Positions 1-5,433 of a stretch of DNA of 6,244 nt are shown one piece after another. The position numbers and the translations under genes were made by a program. Each line of letters begins with the position of its first letter. Positions within the stretch are counted from its first letter, which is position 1. The notes under the pieces are model-generated. The model had not been told where the DNA came from. It saw nothing but the letters and a program-made list of their open reading frames with translations, and searched no databases. Origin of the DNA: Micrococcaceae bacterium (GTDB taxonomy: Bacteria > Actinomycetota > Actinomycetes > Actinomycetales > Micrococcaceae); the NCBI GenBank assembly GCA_003486025.1, contig DNHA01000134.1:872-7115 (forward strand), given 5' to 3'.

Positions 1-202
<202 letters not shown>

Positions 203-216
203 TCATCGAAACGCTA

Positions 217-232
217 AAAATAGATATAGTCT
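217..232 (-). promoter_or_regulatory. Possible NrdR-type box and -10 element ahead of nrdF
   Basis: Read on the minus strand this is AGACTATATCTATTTT, which by hand count matches 12 of 16 positions of the NrdR consensus acaCwAtATaTwGtgt, including CTATAT and the following TA. A -10-like TATATC (plus coordinates 223-228) lies inside it, about 27 bp upstream of the nrdF ATG, which would give a 5' leader of roughly 20 nt. I found no good -35 at 16-18 bp. The partner box normally found about 31-32 bp away is not recognisable (about 7 of 16). It could be a degenerate single NrdR site, a plain promoter, or chance in an A+T-rich patch. Confidence 0.35.
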
Positions 233-323
233 GCCTACAACTGTACCGCGAATCAGGCTGAGTGACTAACTTCGAATGGATTCGCCAGAACTTTGTTTAT
301 CAATCTGACTAGGCCCTTAACGA

Positions 324-364
324 CAATCAACCAATAAACGACAGTGTCGTTTATTGGTTGATTG
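324..364. repeat. Perfect 41-bp palindrome (20-bp arms, 1-base centre) between nrdE and nrdF
   Basis: The left arm caatcaaccaataaacgaca (324-343) is the exact reverse complement of 345-364, with a single G at 344 in between. As RNA it would form a stem of about 19 bp with a 3-nt loop. The stem is A+T-rich and has no U-run after it on either strand: minus continues tcgttaagggcc and plus continues gtgacattg. It is therefore not a classical intrinsic terminator. It starts 43 bp past the nrdE stop. Candidate roles are an mRNA 3'-end stabiliser or RNase III processing site that separates nrdHIE from nrdF levels, a dimeric regulator operator (the centre aaacgacaGtgtcgttt looks operator-like), or a remnant of a small mobile element. 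The palindrome is directly visible; its role is unknown. Confidence 0.9.
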
Positions 365-406
365 GTGACATTGATGACGGAGGAACTCAGTCACAAATTT
401 GAGGCA

Positions 407-2545
407 TTACAGTGCGCAGGAGACGCAGCCTTCAACCTCAGTGCCTTCCAGCGCAAGCTGGCGCAGGCGGATGTAGTACAGGCTCTTGATGCCCTTGCGC
501 CATGCGTAAATCTGCGCCTTGTTGATATCACGAGTGGTCACGGTGTCCTTGAAGAACAGCGTCAGGGACAAGCCCTGATCTACGTGCTGGGTTGCAGCGG
601 CGTAGGTGTCGATGATCTTCTCGTAACCGATTTCGTAGGCATCTTCGTAGAAGTCGATGTTCTCGTTGTTCATGTAAGGAGCCGGGTAGTACACGCGGCC
701 GATCTTACCTTCCTTGCGGATCTCGATCTTCGCTGCGACCGGGTGGATCGAGGAAGTCGAGTTGTTGATGTACGAGATCGAGCCGGTTGGAGGTACTGCC
801 TGCAGGTTCTGGTTGTAGATGCCGTACTTCATCACCGAATCCTTGAGCGCATTCCAGTCTTCCTGGGTAGGAATGTGGATTCCGTCAAAGAGTTCGCTCA
901 CTCGCGCGGTGGCCGGAACCCAGCGCTGAGTAGTGTACTTGTCAAAGAATTCACCGGATGCGTACTTCGAATTTTCGAAGTTGTCGAAAGTTTCGCCGCG
1001 CTCCTTGGCGATCTTGTTCGACGCGGTCAACGCGTGGAACAAGATCGTGTAGAAGTAAATATTGGTGAAGTCGATGCCTTCTTCGGAGCCGTAGTAGATG
1101 TGCTCGCGGGCCAGGAAGCCGTGCAGGTTCATCTGGCCCAGGCCGATGGCGTGCGACTTCTTGTTTCCGTCGGCAATCGATGGGACCGAACCGATGTAGG
1201 ACATGTCCGAGACCGCGCTCAGGGCACGAATCGCGATATCAACTGAACCTTCGAGGTCCTTGCCGTCCATGGCCTTGGCAATGTTCATCGAGCCGAGGTT
1301 GCAAGAGATGTCCTTGCCGACCTTGGAGTAGCTCAGGTCATCGGCAAACTCGGAAGCCGAGGAAACCTGCAAGATCTCCGAGCAGAGGTTCGACATCGTG
1401 ATGCGACCCTCGATTGGGTTCTCACGGTTTACGGTGTCCTCGAACATGATGTACGGGTAACCGGACTCGAACTGGATCTCTGCCAGAGTCTGGAAGAATT
1501 CGCGGGCGCTGATCTTCGTCTTCTTGATGCGCGAGTCATCAACCATCTCTTCGTACTTTTCGGTAACGGAGATTTCACTGAATGGCACGCCATAGACACG
1601 CTGCACGTCGTATGGGCTGAAGAGGTACATATCTTCGTTCTTGCGGGCAAGCTCGAAGGTGATGTCCGGGATAACCACGCCAAGGGAAAGAGTCTTGATG
1701 CGGATCTTCTCGTCGGCATTTTCACGCTTAGTGTCCAAGAAGCGGTGGATATCTGGGTGGTGGGCGTTCAAGTACACCGCTCCAGCACCCTGACGTGCAC
1801 CAAGCTGGTTAGCGTAGGAGAAGGAATCTTCGAGAAGTTTCATCACTGGGATAACACCGGAGGACTGGTTCTCGATCTGCTTGATCGGTGCGCCATGTTC
1901 ACGCAGGTTAGTCAGCGACAGTGCGACGCCACCGCCACGCTTGGACAGCTGCAGCGAGGAGTTCACCGCACGGGCGATGGACTCCATGTTGTCTTCAATG
2001 CGAAGCAAGAAGCAAGAGACGAGCTCTCCGCGCTGTGCCTTGCCGGCGTTGAGGAAGGTGGGGGTTGCAGGCTGGAAACGGCCGCCGATGATTTCGTCAA
2101 CCAGGCTGGTAGCCAACTGCTCATCGCCACGGGCCAGGTGCAGGGCAACCATGCACACACGGTCTTCGTAGCGCTCCAGGTAACGCTTACCATCGAAGGT
2201 CTTCAGCGTGTAGGAGGTGTAGAACTTGAAGGCACCGAGGAAGGTTTCAAAGCGGAACTTCTTAGCGAAGGCACGCTTGAACAGATCGCGAATGAAGTTC
2301 ATCGAGTACTGGTCAAGAGTTTCGCGCTCGTAGTATTCGTGCTTGACCAGGTATTCGAGCTTCTCATCCAGGTCGTGGAAGAAGACGGTGTTGTTATTCA
2401 CGTGATCCAAGAAATACTGGCGGGCTGCGTAGCGGTCCACCTCAAACTGGATCTTGCCATCTGGACCGTAAAGGTTCAGCATGGCGTTCAGATCGTTGTA
2501 GCTCAGACCCTGCAGGTTTGCGGGGAGCTCTTTATTTTCGCTCAT
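407..2545 (-). CDS. nrdE: Ribonucleoside-diphosphate reductase class Ib, large catalytic subunit NrdE
   Basis: NrdE reduces ribonucleoside diphosphates to deoxyribonucleoside diphosphates using a thiyl radical passed from NrdF. The 712-residue length is normal for class Ib, and the sequence starts directly in the NrdE N-domain without the ATP-cone of class Ia enzymes. Visible catalytic parts are the redox pair C178 (in LVSCFL) and C415 (in [10 protein letters not shown]), the finger-loop motif NLCSE with N386, thiyl C388 and E390, the substrate-phosphate loop PPTGS at 585-589 followed by [12 protein letters not shown], the radical-relay tyrosines Y690 and Y691, and the C-terminal shuttle CVSC (C707, C710) just before the end. 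The ATG at 2545-2543 is chosen because residue 1 (MSENKELP) fits the family. An upstream in-frame ATG at 2578 lies inside nrdI. nrdI ends 2 bp before this start, with only a weak AGAAGAAG as ribosome site, so translation is probably coupled to nrdI. No defects seen. Confidence 0.98.
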   Translation of the reverse strand: MSENKELPANLQGLSYNDLNAMLNLYGPDGKIQFEVDRYAARQYFLDHVNNNTVFFHDLDEKLEYLVKHEYYERETLDQYSMNFIRDLFKRAFAKKFRFETFLGAFKFYTSYTLKTFDGKRYLERYEDRVCMVALHLARGDEQLATSLVDEIIGGRFQPATPTFLNAGKAQRGELVSCFLLRIEDNMESIARAVNSSLQLSKRGGGVALSLTNLREHGAPIKQIENQSSGVIPVMKLLEDSFSYANQLGARQGAGAVYLNAHHPDIHRFLDTKRENADEKIRIKTLSLGVVIPDITFELARKNEDMYLFSPYDVQRVYGVPFSEISVTEKYEEMVDDSRIKKTKISAREFFQTLAEIQFESGYPYIMFEDTVNRENPIEGRITMSNLCSEILQVSSASEFADDLSYSKVGKDISCNLGSMNIAKAMDGKDLEGSVDIAIRALSAVSDMSYIGSVPSIADGNKKSHAIGLGQMNLHGFLAREHIYYGSEEGIDFTNIYFYTILFHALTASNKIAKERGETFDNFENSKYASGEFFDKYTTQRWVPATARVSELFDGIHIPTQEDWNALKDSVMKYGIYNQNLQAVPPTGSISYINNSTSSIHPVAAKIEIRKEGKIGRVYYPAPYMNNENIDFYEDAYEIGYEKIIDTYAAATQHVDQGLSLTLFFKDTVTTRDINKAQIYAWRKGIKSLYYIRLRQLALEGTEVEGCVSCAL

Positions 2546-2547
2546 CG

Positions 2548-3030
2548 TTACTTCTTCTTGTGCGACGCTGGTGCCCAAAAGGTTTCAAGCCCTTCATTGA
2601 CGTTGAGAACATCTTCTGGCGTTCCCATAAGTTCGAATGTGTATAAAACGGGTACATTGCATTTGGCCGCAATTTTTTTAGCTGCGATGCAGTAGTACTC
2701 GCCGAAGTTCGTGTTCCCTGCGCCGATCACTCCGCGCAGGTTTGCGCGGTTTGCTTCATGACCCAGAAACTTCATGATCTGGGGAAGGATCGAACGCTTT
2801 CCGCGTTCACCACCGTAGGTTGGTATGAGCAACACATACGGTGCTGTGGCGATCAGCTGCGGCTCAGTTGCAAAAACTGGGATACGAGCCGCAGTGACAT
2901 CTAATTTTTCAACAAAGCGCCGGGTGTTTTCCGATACCGAGGAGAAATAGATCAACGTGGTATCGGTGGTCACCGTGGCCTTGTGCGCCTCAGCGTTCTG
3001 CCGATAATCGGCAACTGCTGTTGGTGGCAT
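2548..3030 (-). CDS. nrdI: Flavodoxin-like NrdI, class Ib ribonucleotide reductase activator
   Basis: NrdI is an FMN protein that generates the oxidant used to assemble the Mn(III)2-tyrosyl radical cofactor in NrdF. The 160-residue product shows the family's FMN-contact loops: SSVSENT at 30-36 after the first strand (LIYF), PTYGGERG at 70-77, and [12 protein letters not shown] at 103-114. It also has the typical late segment [17 protein letters not shown]. About 25 residues precede the core, longer than in many NrdI proteins. The ATG at 3030 is nevertheless favoured by a strong GGAGG (3039-3043) spaced 8 nt from it; a possible internal GTG start at residue 20 has no comparable site. The gene sits 65 bp after nrdH and its TAA lies 2 bp before the nrdE start. 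The C-terminal HKKK codons double as the weak purine-rich ribosome site of nrdE. Confidence 0.97.
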   Translation of the reverse strand: MPPTAVADYRQNAEAHKATVTTDTTLIYFSSVSENTRRFVEKLDVTAARIPVFATEPQLIATAPYVLLIPTYGGERGKRSILPQIMKFLGHEANRANLRGVIGAGNTNFGEYYCIAAKKIAAKCNVPVLYTFELMGTPEDVLNVNEGLETFWAPASHKKK

Positions 3031-3070
3031 TTTGGTCGCCTCCGCGAGATGCTCGACGAGATAATTCTTT

Positions 3071-3086
3071 GGACCCGCAAGGATCC
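3071..3086 (-). other. Short hairpin in the nrdH-nrdI spacer
   Basis: On the transcribed strand GGAUCC-UUGC-GGGUCC can form a 6-bp stem (one G-U pair) with a 4-nt loop, starting 9 bp after the nrdH stop codon. AAAGAATTATC follows rather than a U-run, so termination is unlikely. It could protect the 3' end of a processed nrdH message. It is short enough that chance is a real alternative. Confidence 0.35.
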
Positions 3087-3095
3087 GGCTGCCGA

Positions 3096-3326
3096 CTAGT
3101 TGGCTACTGCCAAGCTAGCGATCTTGTCTGGGCGGAAGCCCGACCAGTGATCGTTGTCGGTGATAACAACCGGAGCCTGCTGGTAGCCAAGGCCACGAAC
3201 GTGCTCCAGGGCGGCTGCATCCTGTGAGATGTCTACCTTGTTGTACTCGACGCCCTGCTTGTCCAAAGCGCGGTATGTAGCGTTGCACTGCACGCAGGAC
3301 GGCTTCGTGTAAACGGTGATTGCCAT
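3096..3326 (-). CDS. nrdH: Glutaredoxin-like redoxin NrdH, electron donor to NrdE
   Basis: NrdH is a small redoxin with a glutaredoxin-like fold that is reduced by thioredoxin reductase and passes electrons to NrdE. The 76-residue product begins MAITVYTKPSCVQCNATYRA, with the NrdH-type active site C11-V-Q-C14. It has the cis-proline region QAPVVI and the family hallmark WSGFRPDKI near the C-terminus, which separates NrdH from ordinary glutaredoxins. The ATG at 3326 is used because the fold starts there. A longer in-frame reading from 3377 adds 17 residues with no family match and lies in the leader region. A Shine-Dalgarno AAGGGG (3337-3342) sits 10 nt upstream. It is the first gene of the nrdHIE unit and lies downstream of the NrdR-box promoter. 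Confidence 0.97.
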   Translation of the reverse strand: MAITVYTKPSCVQCNATYRALDKQGVEYNKVDISQDAAALEHVRGLGYQQAPVVITDNDHWSGFRPDKIASLAVAN

Positions 3327-3365
3327 TTGCCTGTTTCCCCTTTTAAAAAGTCCATGTTTTGGCTC

Positions 3366-3430
3366 GGCCTCCACCATTTTCTGGTGCTTCCGGCCATCCT
3401 CTCGGATGCCCCAAAATGTTGTCTCTGGGG
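3366..3430 (-). promoter_or_regulatory. Structured 5' leader of nrdH (three consecutive hairpins), candidate RNA regulator
   Basis: In transcript order, CCCCA (3430-3426) can pair with UGGGG (3413-3409). CAUCC (3408-3404) can pair with GGAUG (3399-3395) around a GAGA loop, a GNRA tetraloop. CACCA (3386-3382) can pair with UGGUG (3376-3372) around GAAAA, enclosed by GGCC (3395-3392) with GGCC (3369-3366). The predicted start site near 3456 gives a leader of about 130 nt. The CCCC of the first stem could alternatively pair with the GGGG of the nrdH ribosome site (3337-3340), which would allow a switch. I do not recognise a known riboswitch class. Pairings are by eye; function is inference. Confidence 0.4.
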
Positions 3431-3462
3431 TGCTTTCGGTGTTTCACTCACCAACGGTTTCA

Positions 3463-3478
3463 ATACTACATCTTGTGT
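3463..3478 (-). promoter_or_regulatory. NrdR box, promoter-proximal
   Basis: Read on the plus strand the site is ATACTACATCTTGTGT, matching 13 of 16 positions of acaCwAtATaTwGtgt by hand count. It overlaps the -10 of the nrdH promoter. NrdR is the nucleotide-sensing repressor of bacterial ribonucleotide reductase genes and binds tandem boxes; occupation here would block RNA polymerase. Confidence 0.7.
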
Positions 3479-3490
3479 TTGGTCGGTCAA
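3463..3490 (-). promoter_or_regulatory. Sigma70-like promoter of nrdHIE
   Basis: On the minus strand TTGACC (3490-3485, 5 of 6 to TTGACA) is followed after 16 bp by TAGTAT (3468-3463, 4 of 6 to TATAAT). Transcription would start near 3456, about 130 nt before the nrdH ATG. The -10 lies inside one NrdR-type box, and the second box lies just upstream of the -35. This is the expected layout for a promoter blocked by NrdR. Confidence 0.6.
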
Positions 3491-3494
3491 GTGG

Positions 3495-3510
3495 CCACAA
3501 CATGATGTAT
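3495..3510 (-). promoter_or_regulatory. NrdR box, promoter-distal
   Basis: CCACAACATGATGTAT matches about 11 of 16 positions of the NrdR consensus. On its own it is weak, but it starts exactly 32 bp from the proximal box, about three helical turns, which is the usual spacing of paired NrdR boxes. It lies 4 bp upstream of the -35 element. An 8-bp palindrome gtggccac (3491-3498) overlaps its edge. Confidence 0.55.
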
Positions 3511-3536
3511 TACAAGTATGTCATTCATCCACCGGC

Positions 3537-3610
3537 CAGTCCACAGGAGCTGTGGATATTAACCGTCATTTAAACCGCGATTTCCCGCGGTCGACCAAAA
3601 CTTGTCCACA
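3537..3610. promoter_or_regulatory. Cluster of DnaA-box-like sites upstream of the nrdH promoter
   Basis: TTGTCCACA at 3602-3610 is a perfect match to the high-G+C actinobacterial DnaA box. TGTGGATAT at 3551-3559 is, on the minus strand, ATATCCACA, one mismatch from TTATCCACA. CAGTCCACA at 3537-3545 is one mismatch from the relaxed actinobacterial form. The last two face each other as the inverted repeat tccacag-gag-ctgtgga (3540-3556). The sites lie about 30-100 bp upstream of the distal NrdR box. DnaA is known to act at the nrdAB promoter of E. coli; a similar role here is inference. Confidence 0.5.
3574..3591. repeat. Inverted repeat accgcg-atttcc-cgcggt
   Basis: Perfect 6-bp G+C-rich arms (3574-3579 and 3586-3591) flank a 6-nt spacer, lying between two DnaA-like boxes. 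No U-run follows on either strand (plus reads tcgaccaaaa), so it is not a standard terminator. It could be a weak hairpin ending pdxY transcription or an operator. Confidence 0.35.
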
Positions 3611-3772
3611 GCCTTGGCAATGGTCGATGCAGTTTAAAAATTCTTCATGTGAGATGTTCCTCGGCGTGTTCAGCTTCCTCTGGCTAGACGGGCCACAGTT
3701 CTTGTGCCCTACATGTAGTGTCCGCCGGCCTTCCGACATTTGGAGCGGCAAAACACGATATGTGGGTAACGC

Positions 3773-4591
3773 CTATTCGGTACGTTGCACAGCGAAGGCA
3801 GGGTGTACACCGGATAATGCCTCGGAGGTCCCCGCGACCGCCTGCGCCGCCGCTTCCGGCAACGGTACGCCGCTGAGCAAGGCGCCGGTGAGGATGCCTA
3901 GGAAGCAGTCTCCGGCCCCCTTGGCCTCGGTCTCAATCCGGCCGGTGTCGAACTGTTCAAACTGCTCCTCGTCGAGGGCCAACAGGCAACCGATAAAATC
4001 CTTGTCCTCGGTGGGAGCGGAAGTCACGATCACGTGGGCGGGCCCGGCATCCATCAAATCCAGGGCCGCGTTGGCAGCGTCTTGCTCGTCATGGATTTCT
4101 GACTCGGTGAGCAACCCCAGTTCGAAGGCATTCGGGGTCATCAGCCAGGCATGCTCAATCAGATACTCTCCGTAGCTGGCTGCGACTTCCTCACTGGCAT
4201 AAAGCCCAACATCCGAATCCCCAAATGCGGTATCCAGGATCAGCCGAAGCTGCGGGTAGCGACCACGTGCCGCAAGGAACCATTCGGCAATGATCCGCGC
4301 CTGGCTCGGCGACCCAAGATAGCCGACCACAACGTAGCGAGCTTGTGCCAGCGCCTCGCGCTCCAGCAGGTCTGCCAAGATTCCCGAGAGCCACTGGTCG
4401 CTGATCGCACCACCGGAAACCGTCGGGTAATGCGGCAGGTTACTTAAGAGCACGGTGGGCACCGCCACCGTGCGGTGGCCTGCCCGCTCGATCATCCGGG
4501 CGATGACGTTATTTCCCACCGCACCGTAGGCTAGCTGAGAACTGAGTACCACGGCAGCTACGGGGCGAGTATCCAGTTCGAAGCCGCTCAC
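3773..4591 (-). CDS. pdxY: PdxY-like pyridoxal kinase (vitamin B6 salvage)
   Basis: Ribokinase-superfamily kinase expected to phosphorylate pyridoxal to pyridoxal 5'-phosphate in the cytosol. The 272-residue product, slightly shorter than E. coli PdxY (287), follows the family order. SSQLAYGAVGNNVI at 17-30 is the substrate loop, PTVLLSNLPHY at 45-55 precedes a Gly, and VGYLGS is at 89-94. DTAFGD at 120-125 stands where DPVMGD or DPVMGH is usual, TPNAFELGLL is at 152-161, and GAGD at 225-228 carries the catalytic Asp 228. The altered DPVMGD element is the one notable departure. The start is a GTG (4591-4589) whose bases form GTGA with the stop of the upstream gene, a 4-base overlap that indicates translational coupling; no strong separate ribosome site is seen. 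Another B6-like or thiamine-precursor kinase role is possible, but partnership with a PLP-binding protein favours pyridoxal. Confidence 0.85.
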   Translation of the reverse strand: MSGFELDTRPVAAVVLSSQLAYGAVGNNVIARMIERAGHRTVAVPTVLLSNLPHYPTVSGGAISDQWLSGILADLLEREALAQARYVVVGYLGSPSQARIIAEWFLAARGRYPQLRLILDTAFGDSDVGLYASEEVAASYGEYLIEHAWLMTPNAFELGLLTESEIHDEQDAANAALDLMDAGPAHVIVTSAPTEDKDFIGCLLALDEEQFEQFDTGRIETEAKGAGDCFLGILTGALLSGVPLPEAAAQAVAGTSEALSGVHPAFAVQRTE

Positions 4592-5337
4592 GCCGACGCC
4601 TGTGGGTAGCTGCGCGCTCCGAAGATTCCCTGGCCTACTCGCACTACGGTGGCTCCTTCTTCAATAGCCAGCTCGAAGTCACCACTCATTCCCATGGAGA
4701 GCTGATCAAATCCAGCTGGTGCACCAGAATGCTTCAGATCTTCTAACGTAGTGCGTAGCAACGCGAAGCTGGCACGAATCGTTGATTCGTCCGTGGTGTT
4801 GGCAGCCATAGTCATCAGTCCGCGCGGGATCAGGCGGTCCAGCGGTGCGATAGCTTCGAGCAGCTCCGCCACTTCGCCGGCCGCAATGCCTGATTTGCTG
4901 TCCTCACCGGAGGTGTTGACCTGGATAAAAACCTCTAGACTGCGCTCTTCAAGTTCAAGGCGGCGTTGCAGGGTTTGGGCAAGTTTCAGAGAATCCAGAG
5001 CATGGAATTCGTGGGCAAAGCGTGCCACGAACTTTGCCTTATTTGCCTGCAGAGGCCCGATAACCGCGTAGCGCAGCGTCGGATACTCGGAGGCGAACTC
5101 CTCGGATTTAGCCATTGCTTCTTGAACCTTGTTCTCCCCCAGCGTCTGCACACCGGCCGCGATAGCCAGGCGCAGTCGTTCAGGTTCAATGGTTTTGGTC
5201 ACGGGTAACAGCCGTACGGCGCTGGCCTGACGTCCACTGCGCGATGCCGCCTCGGCGATTTTCTGATTCACAGTTGCCAAGTTCCGGGAGAAATCCTCGG
5301 TGGTTGCCGCCTGTGCTGCGGCCGGTTGCGAAGTCAT
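4588..5337 (-). CDS. yggS: YggS/YlmE/PROSC family pyridoxal-phosphate homeostasis protein
   Basis: Single-domain TIM-barrel protein that binds PLP without known catalysis and buffers the cellular PLP pool. The 249-residue product shows the PLP lysine K48 in LLPVTKT, then LGENKVQEA (66-74), IGPLQANK (93-100) and IQVNTSGEDSKSG (138-150). RGLMTMA follows at 172-178, and the phosphate-binding end LSMGMSGDFELAIEEGATVV continues into RVGQGIFG. The family usually has an aromatic-His-hydrophobic-IG segment before LQ; here it reads YAVIGPLQ. An Ala-rich tail of about 15 residues precedes the core. The ATG at 5337 has AGG 7 nt and GAGG about 13 nt upstream. It overlaps the downstream pyridoxal kinase gene by 4 bases. 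In many actinobacteria this family sits beside ftsZ and sepF instead, so this may be a second copy. Confidence 0.93.
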   Translation of the reverse strand: MTSQPAAAQAATTEDFSRNLATVNQKIAEAASRSGRQASAVRLLPVTKTIEPERLRLAIAAGVQTLGENKVQEAMAKSEEFASEYPTLRYAVIGPLQANKAKFVARFAHEFHALDSLKLAQTLQRRLELEERSLEVFIQVNTSGEDSKSGIAAGEVAELLEAIAPLDRLIPRGLMTMAANTTDESTIRASFALLRTTLEDLKHSGAPAGFDQLSMGMSGDFELAIEEGATVVRVGQGIFGARSYPQASA

Positions 5338-5377
5338 AAAACGCCTATGCCTCTTTCAGTTTGGTGAAACTACCTGC

Positions 5378-5411
5378 AAAAAGCCGGCCTCGAGAGCTCG
5401 AGTCCGGCTTT
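5378..5411 (-). terminator. Intrinsic terminator of poxB
   Basis: On the minus strand an 8-bp stem AAAGCCGG/CCGGCTTT (5404-5411 with 5380-5387) surrounds one mismatch. A further inner stem of self-complementary CTCGAG repeats (5389-5394 with 5397-5402) follows. The stem runs directly into a TTTTT tract (5382-5378). It begins 23 bp after the poxB stop codon and separates poxB from yggS. The plus-strand side has only three T's, so it is oriented for minus-strand transcription. Confidence 0.9.
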
Positions 5412-5433
5412 AAGCATAGGCATAGTTCACGTT

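Larger units (their letters stand above)
3327..3772. other. 446-bp non-coding control region between pdxY and nrdH
   Basis: No convincing gene is present. From nrdH outward it holds the nrdH ribosome site, a leader with three predicted hairpins (3366-3430), a promoter with two NrdR-type boxes (3463-3510), DnaA-box-like sites and inverted repeats (3537-3610), then sequence between 3611 and 3772 with only a bulged hairpin (3690-3709) and a 10-bp palindrome ctacatgtag (3709-3718). I see no clear intrinsic terminator for the pdxY transcript, so readthrough from pdxY towards nrdH is possible. Confidence 0.8.

Noticed and set aside
362..1246. Plus-strand open frame of 294 codons antisense to nrdE, and a similar one at 1745-2695
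   Set aside because: Both are shadows of the strongly conserved nrdE reading frame; long antisense frames are common in G+C-rich genes.
2546..2578. Upstream in-frame start for nrdE inside nrdI
   Set aside because: It would add 11 residues without family support, and the overlap with nrdI is not needed; the ATG at 2545 fits better.
3327..3377. N-terminal extension of nrdH starting at 3377
   Set aside because: The 17 extra residues have no match to NrdH and fall in the leader; the redoxin fold begins at the ATG at 3326, which has its own Shine-Dalgarno.
3690..3709. Bulged hairpin gggccaca-gttct-tgtgccc as terminator of pdxY
   Set aside because: The stem needs a bulged base and no U-run follows on the minus strand.
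3566..3751. A 61-codon minus-strand reading frame with several cysteines (including CQGCG near its end)
   Set aside because: It opens with TTG, has no ribosome site, overlaps the DnaA-like boxes and inverted repeats, its codon use is not clearly gene-like, and I recognise no family. The cysteine cluster looks accidental, though a homology search could overturn this.
3327..4175. Long plus-strand open frame of 282 codons across the nrd control region and antisense to pdxY
   Set aside because: It starts at TTG inside the nrdH leader, passes through the promoter, and most of it is the mirror of a real gene. No recognisable protein.
5354..5369. Small inverted repeat tttca/tgaaa upstream of yggS as an operator
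   Set aside because: Five-base arms are too short to separate from chance, and no promoter could be placed convincingly beside it.
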